64,000 nucleotides of DNA from Bacteroidota bacterium (lineage in GTDB: Bacteria > Bacteroidota > Bacteroidia > Cytophagales > Cyclobacteriaceae): contig JACPVX010000037.1 in the NCBI GenBank assembly GCA_016191555.1, positions 116,638 through 180,637 of the forward strand, given 5' to 3'. Both the position numbers and the translations under genes were made by a program. Below are positions 8,644 to 17,749 of the stretch, piece after piece (position 1 is the stretch's first letter; the number at the start of each line of letters is the position of its first letter). The notes beneath the pieces were generated by a model that ran no database searches, was not told where the DNA came from, and worked only from the letters and a program-made list of their open reading frames with translations.

Positions 8644-9933
8644 GTGTCGCGCCAAAAAACACTTATTCTAGCTGCTCTTTTGTTTATAGCAGCTTTCGTT
8701 TGGTTCGCCCAAAGTCGCAACTCTTTTATTTTCTCGGGTAATCGTGTAAGTGCATCCGATTCTTCTCAGATAAAGAAAACGGAGAAAGAACCGGTAGTCT
8801 TGTACGGAATGACGGTCACCGATTTTGGTGTTATTGAAGATCATGTGAAACGCGATCAGCGTTTTTTTGATTTGTTTGATTCTGTGCATGTCCCTTCCCG
8901 CATTTTCCAACAACTCAATACGCTCTCAAAAAAAATATTCGACTTTCGAAAAATTGGGGCGAATAAAAAATATACACTCATTCATGAGCACGATTCCGCA
9001 AAAACAGTGCGTGCCCTCATCTACGAACCCAATCCAATTGATTATGTGATTTTTCACCTCCACGATTCATTGAAAGTAGAACTCTGCCAGCGGCAAGTCA
9101 TCACTGTTGAAAAAAATGTGTCCGGCAGAATCGAATCTTCCCTATCTGAAACCATCGAGCAACTCAATATATCGCATGAGCTCACCAACAAATTTGTCGA
9201 CATTTTTGGTTGGCAGGTAGATTTTCAACGGCTGCAAAAGGGTGACCAGTTTAAGTTGATTTATGAAGAACACCTAGTGGAAAATCAACCCATTGGTATT
9301 GGAAATATTCTGGGCATTTATTTCGAACATTTTGGTAAGGGTGAGTATGCCATTCCGTTTGATCAGGGTGAAGGCATGGATTATTTTGACGAAGAAGGAA
9401 ACAGCATGCGCAAAGCATTATTGAAGTATCCCATTGAGTTTACACGAATAAGTTCCCGCTACAACCTCAATCGTTTCCATCCGGTCGCAAAAGTTTTTCG
9501 GGCACACCTCGGCACCGACTTTGCCGCACCTACGGGCACTCCTATACGCAGCGTAGGCGATGGGGTAGTGGAGGAAGCTCGCTATACCTCCAACAATGGA
9601 AATTACGTGAAGATTCACCACAACAGCACGTACACTACTGGCTATCTGCACATGAGTAAAATTGCCGCGGGGATCACTGCGGGTACGCGGGTAAAACAGG
9701 GTCAAACGATAGGTTATGTTGGCAGCACCGGGCTGGCTACCGGGCCACATCTTTGTTATCGCTTTTGGCGCAATGGCGTGCAGATAGATGCACTTCGCGT
9801 TGAATTGCCTCCATCGCAGCCGGTAAAGAAAGATCAAATGGAGGCGTTCCAAAATATCCGGCAAGCCTGCATGAATCGCCTTCAGCAAATCGCCTTCCCT
9901 CCAAGCACAGAAGTAATCGTGGCCAAGCGATAA
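8644..9933 (+). CDS. M23 family metallopeptidase, membrane anchored
   Basis: Protein of 429 residues starting at GTG 8644, the only start that keeps the N-terminal membrane anchor (residues about 6-22). A predicted periplasmic region is followed by a LysM/OapA-like stretch (residues 160-250) and a C-terminal peptidase M23 domain. Zn ligands His288 and Asp292 (HLGTD), His336 (GYLHM) and His369 (GPHLC) are visible. The usual HxH pair at the last motif reads His-Leu-Cys, so one metal ligand is Cys in place of His. M23 enzymes cut peptide cross-links in peptidoglycan during growth and division. It is followed after 44 bases by the patatin gene on the same strand. Confidence 0.9.
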   Translation: MSRQKTLILAALLFIAAFVWFAQSRNSFIFSGNRVSASDSSQIKKTEKEPVVLYGMTVTDFGVIEDHVKRDQRFFDLFDSVHVPSRIFQQLNTLSKKIFDFRKIGANKKYTLIHEHDSAKTVRALIYEPNPIDYVIFHLHDSLKVELCQRQVITVEKNVSGRIESSLSETIEQLNISHELTNKFVDIFGWQVDFQRLQKGDQFKLIYEEHLVENQPIGIGNILGIYFEHFGKGEYAIPFDQGEGMDYFDEEGNSMRKALLKYPIEFTRISSRYNLNRFHPVAKVFRAHLGTDFAAPTGTPIRSVGDGVVEEARYTSNNGNYVKIHHNSTYTTGYLHMSKIAAGITAGTRVKQGQTIGYVGSTGLATGPHLCYRFWRNGVQIDALRVELPPSQPVKKDQMEAFQNIRQACMNRLQQIAFPPSTEVIVAKR

Positions 9934-9950
9934 TTCAAATTACTTATCTC

Positions 9951-9958
9951 TATCTTTG
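9951..9958 (+). promoter_or_regulatory. Possible -7 promoter element for the patatin gene
   Basis: TATCTTTG matches the Bacteroidota -7 consensus TAnnTTTG exactly and lies 20 bases before the GTG start at 9978. No clear TTG is found at the expected distance upstream, so support is partial. Confidence 0.35.
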
Positions 9959-9977
9959 AGAATAATTTTTCGGATAC

Positions 9978-12263
9978 GTGAGGTTGTTCTACCTTTTTCT
10001 ATTTATTTCTTCCCTCGCACATGCTCAACAAAAGGTAGCGGTCGTGCTCAGTGGCGGTGCCGCCAAAGGACTGGCGCATATTGGTGTTCTCAAAGCGATC
10101 GAGGAAAATGAAATTCCAATTGACTATGTAATCGGCACCTCGATGGGTGGCATTGTAGCAGGTTGCTATGCCGGTGGTATGAGTCCATCGCAAATTGAGG
10201 ACATCGTTTTATCAAAAGAATTTTTAGACTGGGTGAACGGCCGATTTGAAAGTGGGCGTTCGTACTATTACTTCAAGAAAGAAAATGACGCATCATTTTT
10301 AAAATTGAATCTTTCATTGGATTCAACATTCAGTTTTCAATTAAACACCAGCATCGCCAACGATGTATCATTGAATTTTGCGTTGGCGGAAAAATTAGCG
10401 CAACCATCAGCTATTGCCAACAATAACTTCGACAGTCTTTTTGTGCCCCTGCGGGTAATGGCCTCAGACATTTTTACCCAAACCGAGGTAGTATTGAAAA
10501 AAGGTGTGTTGAGTGATGCTTTGCGCACCACACAAACCGCTCCATTCTTTTATAACCCCATCCGCATTGACGGAAAATATTTATTTGATGGCGGTGTCTA
10601 CAACAACTTTCCGGTAGATGTAGCCCAGCGAGATTTTAATCCCACCGTGATTATCGGTTCCAATGTTTCCAGCAAAGTCTATAATTCATATCCTTACGGG
10701 GAGGATGAGAAACTGATTTCGCGATCGCTTTTATACATGCTATTAGATAAATCCAACCCTAACGATGTTCCGCCCAATGGTATTTACATTCAATCCAATT
10801 TGCAAGACTACACTGCTTTTGATTTCACGAAAGCCAAAGCATTAATCGACAGCGGCTATTTTCAAACATTGCGGCAAATGCCGGAAATTAAAAGCAAAAT
10901 TTCAGAACGCAGAACATGCGAGGCAGTATCGATCTCCAGAAATAAATTCAACAATAAAACACCCCCCATTATTGTGGAAGATATCCGCTATGAAGGATTC
11001 ACCAAAAGTCAGCAAAAGTATTTTAATCGGTTTTTTAAAAGTGGAAAGCGACCGCTTTACTACAACGAAGTAAAGACCGGCTATTACAAATTAGTTTCAG
11101 AGCCTTTCTTCAATAATCTCTACCCGAGTTTTAACTATAATCAAACTCAAAAAAATTTCGATTTCAAATTAACCAAGCGCTTGCAAAATAATTTCCAGGT
11201 AGATTTTGGCGGAGTGATTGCTACGCGAAACATTAGCAACATTTTTTTAGGTCTGAATTATTATTCGTTCAATCGCGTGCTCACGCACTTTACGGCTAAT
11301 TTTTTTGCCGGAAACTTTTATAAGTCAGTATTATTAAAAGCACGAATGGATCTGCCTTATCTGGGCCAATTTTATGTAGAGCCGGAGCTAATCATTAATA
11401 GCTGGAGTTTTTTGCAAGGCGATGATGTCATTCAACAAAAGTTTACGCCTACCGTCCTCAATCGGGTAGACAGGCGCTATGGAATCAACATCGGCTTTCC
11501 ATTTGGAAATCAGTTTAAAGTGGTGGTGAATGGGTCGGTCATCAACAACAATGATTCGTATATTGATAGAGCCGTTTTGGTTTCTACTGATACGCTTGAC
11601 CTACTACGTGTGCGGGGCACCCGCTTGGGGTTTGCCGTCTCTGCTAACTCACTCAATCGAAAGCAATATGCCTCGCAAGGCAAAGCATTTAGCCTTACGG
11701 GAAATTGGTTTTCGTTGGAAGAGACGTTGGATCCCGGCAATACCTCTGTTCTAAAAGACATTTCTACTAATCAACGAAGTTGGATTCAAGGGAAGTTAAC
11801 ACTCGAACAATATTTCAAAGCGGGTATTTATAGTTCGGGCTATTATTTAGAAGGCGTACTTTCCACGCAGCCTACATTCTCAAATTATTTCGGTACGATT
11901 ATTTATGCTCCGGCCTTCAATCCGCTTCAGGATAGTCGCACGCTTTTACTGCAAAATTTCCGGGCGTTTAATTATGTGGCAGGCGGGTGGCGAAATGTTT
12001 TCTCGGTACGTAAAAGCCTCGACATCCGATTAGAGGCTTATGCTTTCAAGCCTCTGGAGGCTCTTTTTGAAACGGCTGACCAAAATACAGGGCTAAACAA
12101 CGACATTACTAAAATTTACTTTGCAGGCACTGCTGGGCTAGTCATGCACAGTACTTTGGGGCCCATTAGCCTGAACTTGAACTATTATGACGACAAAAAC
12201 CGACAATTAGGGGTTTTGTTGCACGTTGGCTTCCTGCTTTTCAACAAGGGTGCAATGGATTGA
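9978..12263 (+). CDS. Patatin-like phospholipase with outer-membrane barrel
   Basis: Protein of 761 residues starting at GTG 9978, with a signal peptide (MRLFYLFLFISSLAHA). Residues 19-320 form a patatin/RssA lipase domain: oxyanion loop SGGAAKG, nucleophile elbow GTSMGG with Ser55, and the dyad Asp204 in FDGGVYNNFP. Residues about 330-400 look like one POTRA domain (IIVEDIRYEGFTKSQQ). The last 350 residues are amphipathic strands ending in a hydrophobic segment (GVLLHVGFLLFNKGAMD), as in a BamA/TpsB-type barrel. This order matches the type Vd (PlpD/FplA-like) architecture, in which a lipase is carried by its own barrel. The active site is intact, so phospholipase A1-like activity is likely; the cellular target is unknown. 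Confidence 0.9.
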   Translation: MRLFYLFLFISSLAHAQQKVAVVLSGGAAKGLAHIGVLKAIEENEIPIDYVIGTSMGGIVAGCYAGGMSPSQIEDIVLSKEFLDWVNGRFESGRSYYYFKKENDASFLKLNLSLDSTFSFQLNTSIANDVSLNFALAEKLAQPSAIANNNFDSLFVPLRVMASDIFTQTEVVLKKGVLSDALRTTQTAPFFYNPIRIDGKYLFDGGVYNNFPVDVAQRDFNPTVIIGSNVSSKVYNSYPYGEDEKLISRSLLYMLLDKSNPNDVPPNGIYIQSNLQDYTAFDFTKAKALIDSGYFQTLRQMPEIKSKISERRTCEAVSISRNKFNNKTPPIIVEDIRYEGFTKSQQKYFNRFFKSGKRPLYYNEVKTGYYKLVSEPFFNNLYPSFNYNQTQKNFDFKLTKRLQNNFQVDFGGVIATRNISNIFLGLNYYSFNRVLTHFTANFFAGNFYKSVLLKARMDLPYLGQFYVEPELIINSWSFLQGDDVIQQKFTPTVLNRVDRRYGINIGFPFGNQFKVVVNGSVINNNDSYIDRAVLVSTDTLDLLRVRGTRLGFAVSANSLNRKQYASQGKAFSLTGNWFSLEETLDPGNTSVLKDISTNQRSWIQGKLTLEQYFKAGIYSSGYYLEGVLSTQPTFSNYFGTIIYAPAFNPLQDSRTLLLQNFRAFNYVAGGWRNVFSVRKSLDIRLEAYAFKPLEALFETADQNTGLNNDITKIYFAGTAGLVMHSTLGPISLNLNYYDDKNRQLGVLLHVGFLLFNKGAMD

Positions 12264-12390
12264 TCTGGCCAAAAAGTACAATTCTACATAAACGGCCAAT
12301 TTCTTTTTCAGGTTGGTTTTTCTTCGTTTTTCAATTTTTAGCTATGTTTAGCCTTTAAAACCATATTGTTACTAGCCTAGTCCCCTCATT

Positions 12391-14439
12391 ATGAACAAGA
12401 GATTGTCGTTTTCCCTATTATTGCTCGGATTTACTCTTACCTCCTCCTTTGGACAAACCGTACAATGGGCATCAAAAGTTATCGAGTTCTCCTCAGAACT
12501 TACACCCATTCAGTACTCGTCCCAGCAAATATTGGGAAAGCCAAATGTATTACCAGCCACAGGTCAAAATCCAAATGCCTGGACCCCCGATAAGCCAAAA
12601 CGTAAGGAATTTATTCGCGTAGGGTTTGCTACTCCTATCCAAATTCAACAAATCGCTATCGCTGAATCCAATAACCCAAGTGCACTTTTTAAAATCACCG
12701 CATATGAGGAAAATGGCAAAGAACACGTCATTCAAACTTTAAATCCGCAAGCCATTCCTTTGAAAGGCAGGATGCGCAACGTTTTCGTGGAAAAGACAGC
12801 CTACAAAGTGACTTCTATTCGTCTGGATTTTGATGGCGCAGCCCTTTCTGATTACTTCTCCATCGATGCGATCGCCATCACCGATTCTAAACTTCCCATT
12901 GCTGCCATTGTCAATATTCCAGAATTGATGGCCAAGGGCTTGATTACTGATCATTTGGATGCCAATGTAAACAGTGAGTATGATGACCTGAACGGGATTC
13001 TCTCACCGGATGGAAAAACCTTGTATTTCAGTCGCAGAAATCACCCGGGCAACATGGGCGGAGTAAATGACAAAGAAGACATTTGGTTCTCTACTTTGGA
13101 TGCAAACGGCAAGTGGACATTAGCTCAAAATATGGGGCCTAAATTCAATAATGAATACCCTAACTTTATAAATGCTATTACCTCGGTTACACCGGATGGA
13201 AAAGCAGCCGTGATGGTGCTAGGAAACCAATATTTGAATGGTGGTAAAAAAATGTTGGCAGGTATGTCCATCAGCAATAATGTAAATGGCGAGTGGACAG
13301 CACCAAAGGCAGTAAAAATCGAAAATGATTATAATTACAACGAAAAATCGCACTACTTCCTGGCTAATTCCCGTAAGGCACTATTGATGTCGGTAGAAAG
13401 AGATGATTCTTTTGGCGACCGCGACATTTATGTAAGCTTTGCTAAAAATGATTCGGCCTGGTCAGAACCTTTGAACTTGGGCAAAAATATAAATACCGCA
13501 GCCGAAGATGCCTCTCCTTTTTTAGCTTCTGATGATAAGACACTTTACTTCTCTTCCAGAGGATTTAGCGGGTATGGTGGTTCTGACATTTACCGGAGTG
13601 TACGTTTAGATGATACATGGACCAATTGGAGCGAGCCTGAAAACTTGGGCCCTGAAGTAAACTCAAAATTCGATGACCTTTTCTTCAACATTCCTTCCAG
13701 CAGCGAATATGCTTATTTCTCCAAAGGTGTAGCCGACAACAATGCTGATATCTTCCGCTTGAAATTGCCGGTTTTCATGATGCCTGACCCTGTAGTAGTG
13801 GTAAAGGGAAAACTGATCGATGCTAAAACAGGAAACCCACTTGGCTCGAAAGTTGTCTATGAAGATTTGGCCACCGGCAAGGAAGTGGGTGTAGCACAGT
13901 CCAATCCTGAAACCGGAGAATACGAAATATCATTACCTGTTGGTAAACAGTATGGAGTGCGCGCAGAAGCGAAAGACCATATTTCTTCCAGCCAAAATTT
14001 GGACTTAAGAAAGGTAACTTACGGCCCCGTGAAACAAGACATGCAATTGAAGCCAGAAGAAATGAAGCCGATCGAGGTTACGCCAATTGCCGAGAATGCA
14101 ATGATCCCTCTAAACAACATCTTCTTCGAATTTGATAAAGCGGTGTTGACTTCAGCATCTTATCCTGAATTGAATCGCATTGTTACCTTGATGAATGAAC
14201 GTCCTAACATGACCGTTGAAATTGCCGGACATACAGATCAGATTGGTGCCGAAAATTATAACCTCAAGCTATCTGAGCGCAGAGCAAAAGCGGTTTCTCA
14301 ATATTTGATTAACAAAGGAATTTCCACAGATCGTGTTACTAGTACATTCTTTGGGGAAACCAAACCAGTTGACACCAGCAATACAAAAGCCGGAAATGCT
14401 AAAAATCGCAGAGTTGAATTCAAAATCATTAAGCTCTAA
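12391..14439 (+). CDS. OmpA-family protein with PD40 and discoidin-like domains
   Basis: Protein of 682 residues with signal peptide MNKRLSFSLLLLGFTLTSSFG. The domains in order are: a galactose-binding (F5/8 type C)-like region, residues about 25-170; PD40/WD40-like beta-propeller repeats, residues about 190-460 (SPDGKTLYFSRR, FLASDDKTLYFSSRGFSG); a carboxypeptidase-regulatory-like domain, residues about 465-555 (VVVKGKLIDAKTGNPLGS); and an OmpA peptidoglycan-binding domain, residues about 565-682, with VEIAGHTDQIG and LSERRAKAVSQYL. The last three resemble T9SS component PorE, which also carries a TPR region; here a discoidin-like domain takes that place. It probably bridges peptidoglycan and the outer membrane. 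It is co-transcribed with the next OmpA gene (6-base gap). Confidence 0.88.
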   Translation: MNKRLSFSLLLLGFTLTSSFGQTVQWASKVIEFSSELTPIQYSSQQILGKPNVLPATGQNPNAWTPDKPKRKEFIRVGFATPIQIQQIAIAESNNPSALFKITAYEENGKEHVIQTLNPQAIPLKGRMRNVFVEKTAYKVTSIRLDFDGAALSDYFSIDAIAITDSKLPIAAIVNIPELMAKGLITDHLDANVNSEYDDLNGILSPDGKTLYFSRRNHPGNMGGVNDKEDIWFSTLDANGKWTLAQNMGPKFNNEYPNFINAITSVTPDGKAAVMVLGNQYLNGGKKMLAGMSISNNVNGEWTAPKAVKIENDYNYNEKSHYFLANSRKALLMSVERDDSFGDRDIYVSFAKNDSAWSEPLNLGKNINTAAEDASPFLASDDKTLYFSSRGFSGYGGSDIYRSVRLDDTWTNWSEPENLGPEVNSKFDDLFFNIPSSSEYAYFSKGVADNNADIFRLKLPVFMMPDPVVVVKGKLIDAKTGNPLGSKVVYEDLATGKEVGVAQSNPETGEYEISLPVGKQYGVRAEAKDHISSSQNLDLRKVTYGPVKQDMQLKPEEMKPIEVTPIAENAMIPLNNIFFEFDKAVLTSASYPELNRIVTLMNERPNMTVEIAGHTDQIGAENYNLKLSERRAKAVSQYLINKGISTDRVTSTFFGETKPVDTSNTKAGNAKNRRVEFKIIKL

Positions 14440-14445
14440 TTCTGT

Positions 14446-15162
14446 ATGAAGAAGTTACTATTCATCCTTTCGGTTTGTTTCGTAGCAGGCAATGCTTTTG
14501 CTCAAGAAACCGATACCCTTATTTATGCTCAGGGAAAAATTGTTAGCGCAGCCACAAAAGAGCCTATCAATGCTAAAATTTCTTTTCAAAGCGAGCCTTA
14601 TGGCAATCGCACAGGCTTATTGAATGGAACCACGTATTCATTTCCGCTATTTGATGGCGAAAAGTATTCGATTTTGGTAGAAGCCCCTGGTTTTGCGGCA
14701 GCTAAGTTTTTGCTCGACCCCACTCAGGCCAATACTGAACGAAGAGTGATTAAAGATATTGAACTGGCATTGCCTGGCACAGTAGCCAAAACGGCTGAAA
14801 CTACACCACACACGGTAGGTCACACGATGCGTTTGGACAATCTGATATTTGCGGTGGGTACAGCCCGTATTTCACCGGAATCTCACTCAGAATTAGACGA
14901 AGTGGTAAAAATGTTGAAAGACTATCCGCGAATGGTTATTCAGTTGGAAGGACATACCGATGTAAAAGGCGATCCTAAGTTGAATATGAAATTGTCGCAA
15001 GATCGGGTAGATGCTGTAAAGACCTATCTGGTTAGTAAGGGTGCCACCAAGAACCGAATTAAGACCAAAGCATTTGGTGGTACTTCACCACTTAGCAAAG
15101 AAAATACGGAGACGGCACATAAGATGAATCGAAGAGTAGAATTGAGGGTACTCGAAAACTAG
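14446..15162 (+). CDS. OmpA-family peptidoglycan-binding protein
   Basis: Protein of 238 residues with signal peptide MKKLLFILSVCFVAGNAFA. The N-terminal half is a beta-sandwich of the carboxypeptidase-regulatory type (YAQGKIVSAATKEPINAKIS); the C-terminal half is an OmpA domain with the peptidoglycan-binding signature (IQLEGHTDVKGDPKLNMKLS, then DRVDAVKTYLVSKGA and NRRVELRV). It is shorter than the neighbouring 682-residue OmpA protein, shares its two last domains, and lies 6 bases behind it, so the pair is an operon and may be a duplication. Its stop codon shares a CTAG tetramer with the stop of the convergent next gene. Confidence 0.88.
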   Translation: MKKLLFILSVCFVAGNAFAQETDTLIYAQGKIVSAATKEPINAKISFQSEPYGNRTGLLNGTTYSFPLFDGEKYSILVEAPGFAAAKFLLDPTQANTERRVIKDIELALPGTVAKTAETTPHTVGHTMRLDNLIFAVGTARISPESHSELDEVVKMLKDYPRMVIQLEGHTDVKGDPKLNMKLSQDRVDAVKTYLVSKGATKNRIKTKAFGGTSPLSKENTETAHKMNRRVELRVLEN

Positions 15163-15959
15163 CGCGCAGCTATCAGATTTGAAATTTTAACATGCGGCTG
15201 AAGCAGCTTCAAAAGTTGCTTCTTTGCTGTTTCTTCCATTGAACTCAACGCAATAGAGTGGAATAAAACTTCGGTGAGTTCTTCAACGCGAGGATTGTTG
15301 TAAACGGTTCTGGCTTTAGCCAATTTCTCTGAACACGTTGTCCAGTTGTGTTGATTATAAGCCACCACGGCTTGATTAAAATAAAGTAAACCACTTAGCT
15401 GAAGCGCGTCTACCTTGCGGAATAACTGAGTTTGGTAGAGATAATACGTTCCTTCCGTTGTGCTGGCCGACAACCGATTTTGCTTGTATAAAGCGAGCGT
15501 TTGGTTAATCTCTTCGGCACTTGTTTTGAGCCCAGCCAGTCGATCCGTGGTCTCAAGCAATACTTCTCCTTGATTCGTGGTAACTAATAGAAAGATGTGA
15601 TAGTTCGTTTCAATGATCTTATACGAATAGCCCAATCGATCCAATATCACGCTAAAAAATGCGGTGCCGCTGAGGCAATCATATTTTCCCGATTCAAATA
15701 CCTCGTTGAACTGCGTGTAAGCTTCGTAACGTCTTAAGAATTTGCGGTGACTCTTGTTCACCAGCGATCTCAAAAAACGCACCTCACTCTTCGACTCTGC
15801 CTGTTTATCCTTAAAAGTTTGAAGAAACTCATTCATTTCAAGTTGGATGGCATCCTTAGATGCTTGCGGAGTTGTTTCAAGCAAAGCAGACATTATGCTT
15901 CCCTGCGCTTGTGCGAACAAGCTTATGAAGAGGAAGAAGATGATTGTCAGGCCACGCAT
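15159..15959 (-). CDS. Exported transglutaminase-like protein
   Basis: Protein of 266 residues with signal peptide MRGLTIIFFLFISLFAQA. The segment ESGKYDCLSGTAFFSVILDR, then ETNYHIFLLV and VLLETTD, has the Cys, His, Asp spacing of the transglutaminase/papain-like fold (Cys in the helix start, His and Asp on following strands). The remaining 130 residues are helical and TPR-like (LSGLLYFNQAVVAYNQHNW). The substrate is not known; bacterial members are often peptidases or amidases of periplasmic proteins. The gene is single, and its stop codon overlaps that of the OmpA gene by 4 bases. Confidence 0.65.
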   Translation of the reverse strand: MRGLTIIFFLFISLFAQAQGSIMSALLETTPQASKDAIQLEMNEFLQTFKDKQAESKSEVRFLRSLVNKSHRKFLRRYEAYTQFNEVFESGKYDCLSGTAFFSVILDRLGYSYKIIETNYHIFLLVTTNQGEVLLETTDRLAGLKTSAEEINQTLALYKQNRLSASTTEGTYYLYQTQLFRKVDALQLSGLLYFNQAVVAYNQHNWTTCSEKLAKARTVYNNPRVEELTEVLFHSIALSSMEETAKKQLLKLLQPHVKISNLIAAR

Positions 15960-16083
15960 TATTATCTCAATATTAACACTGATAATATAAAATTAACAAT
16001 TTGATAATATTAGGCAACGAATCTGCGAAATTCTTTTAAAAAAGGGCTAAAATTTTAGATAACTTGGGCAAAACGGCTTAACA

Positions 16084-17511
16084 ATGAGTGCAGCACCGAA
16101 CCCAACTTCATCCATTTCATCAGTATTTGAAGCTCAAAGAATAAAGAGCCTTGCTTTGCGCACGGAGCCACTTAAAGAGCGCAAAAAGCGGTTGAAAGGA
16201 TTGAGCGAATTCATTTTAAGCAATCGCGAAAGGATCCAGGCGGCCGTTCATCAGGATTTGAAGAAGTCATTTATTGAGGTTGACCTTTCGGAAATCTATC
16301 CGGTAGTCAACGAAATAAGGCATACACTTGAGCATTTGGATGAATGGACACAACCCAAGAAAATAGACGCGCCCATTACTTACTTCGGCACCCGCTCAGA
16401 AATCAAGTTTGAGCCGAAAGGAGTTTGCCTGATCATTGCGCCATGGAATTACCCATTTAGTTTATGCTTTGGGCCGTTGGTTTCGTGTTTGGCGGCTGGA
16501 AATACAGCCATCATTAAGCCTTCTGAAATGACTCCGGCAACTTCTCGATTGATAGCTGAACTTGTCAACGAGTTTTTTGAGGACTCGCTGGTGAAAGTTT
16601 TCGAAGGAGATCAACAGGTCTCGTCTGACTTACTTCAACTGCCATTTGATCATATCTTTTTTACTGGAAGCCCGGCTGTAGGTAAAATTATCATGCGCGC
16701 GGCAGCCGAAAATCTGACTTCGGTAACACTTGAACTCGGAGGGAAATCGCCCACCATTATCGATGAAACAGCACAAATTTCAGCTGCGGCAAAACGGATC
16801 GCTTTCGGAAAATTTTTGAATAATGGACAAACCTGCATTGCCCCAGATTACATTCTCGTTCATGAGCGTGTAAAAGATGATTTTATTGCCAGTTTAAAAA
16901 AACAGGTGGTTGATATGTTTGGTGAAGAGGGAACACTCAATGAAGATTCGATGAGTTACTCCCGTATTGTCAGTCAAAAGCACTTTAAGCGTTTGAATCA
17001 AATGGTGGCAGATGCCATTTCGGATGGCGCCAAAGTAGAATTTAGTGGTCCCGTCAATGAAAGTACATTGTTTATCCATCCGGTGTTGCTCTCCAATGTC
17101 TCCCTAAAATCCAGATTGATGGAAGAGGAGATCTTCGGACCTGTTCTGCCGATCGTTACTTATCGTACCGAAGAAGAAGTAATTGACATGATCAATAGCA
17201 AGGCCAAACCGCTGGCATTGTATGTATTCAGCGAGCGCTCTTCTTTCCAAAAGAAAATGCTTACATCCACATCGGCAGGCACCGCCTGTATCAATGAGTG
17301 CGTCATTCAATTTACCCACGCCAATCTGCCCTTTGGTGGCGTAAACAACAGCGGCATCGGCAAATCGCATGGGCATGCCGGATTTCTGGAATTCTCAAAC
17401 CAAAAATCCGTTTTAAAGCAATTGACACGGTTTTCGTCTATGAGTATGATGTATCCTCCCTTCCGTCCACGATTGAAATGGATGGTAGATATGATGTTGA
17501 AATACTTTTAA
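16084..17511 (+). CDS. Aldehyde dehydrogenase (class 3/fatty aldehyde type)
   Basis: Protein of 475 residues, oxidising aldehydes to carboxylates with NAD(P)+. The cofactor fold and catalytic residues are complete: IIAPWNYPF, the FTGSPAVGKIIM glycine motif, general base Glu217 in LELGGKSP and nucleophile Cys251 in NNGQTCIAPDY. Length and motifs fit the class 3 branch, which includes the fatty aldehyde dehydrogenases and coniferyl aldehyde dehydrogenases. The C-terminus (MSMMYPPFRPRLKWMVDMM) is amphipathic and hydrophobic and could attach it to the membrane, in keeping with lipid-derived aldehydes. No operon partner is seen; the following 238 bases are gene-free. Confidence 0.92.
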   Translation: MSAAPNPTSSISSVFEAQRIKSLALRTEPLKERKKRLKGLSEFILSNRERIQAAVHQDLKKSFIEVDLSEIYPVVNEIRHTLEHLDEWTQPKKIDAPITYFGTRSEIKFEPKGVCLIIAPWNYPFSLCFGPLVSCLAAGNTAIIKPSEMTPATSRLIAELVNEFFEDSLVKVFEGDQQVSSDLLQLPFDHIFFTGSPAVGKIIMRAAAENLTSVTLELGGKSPTIIDETAQISAAAKRIAFGKFLNNGQTCIAPDYILVHERVKDDFIASLKKQVVDMFGEEGTLNEDSMSYSRIVSQKHFKRLNQMVADAISDGAKVEFSGPVNESTLFIHPVLLSNVSLKSRLMEEEIFGPVLPIVTYRTEEEVIDMINSKAKPLALYVFSERSSFQKKMLTSTSAGTACINECVIQFTHANLPFGGVNNSGIGKSHGHAGFLEFSNQKSVLKQLTRFSSMSMMYPPFRPRLKWMVDMMLKYF

Positions 17512-17749
17512 CTAAAACTTCATACCGCTTGGCGGCTATCAGTCGTTGTAGCGTGCATCGAATGCTTTCAATTCTGTAACTTTACAGCTTAAAGTTCTAT
17601 ACTAAATTTTGGACGATACCAAGCTACATGTACAGTTGATGGTTTTCCCAAAATTTAAGTGATCTTCCCCCGCGATTGGTGCGTAAAAAGTAAGGCTGAG
17701 CGAGGGCGATTGATCTAGTGGAAGAAAAAATAAATAAAACGATTATAAG

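Noticed and set aside
17512..17749. Possible RNA gene in the 238-base gap
   Set aside because: No tRNA cloverleaf, terminator or conserved RNA feature was visible; left unannotated.
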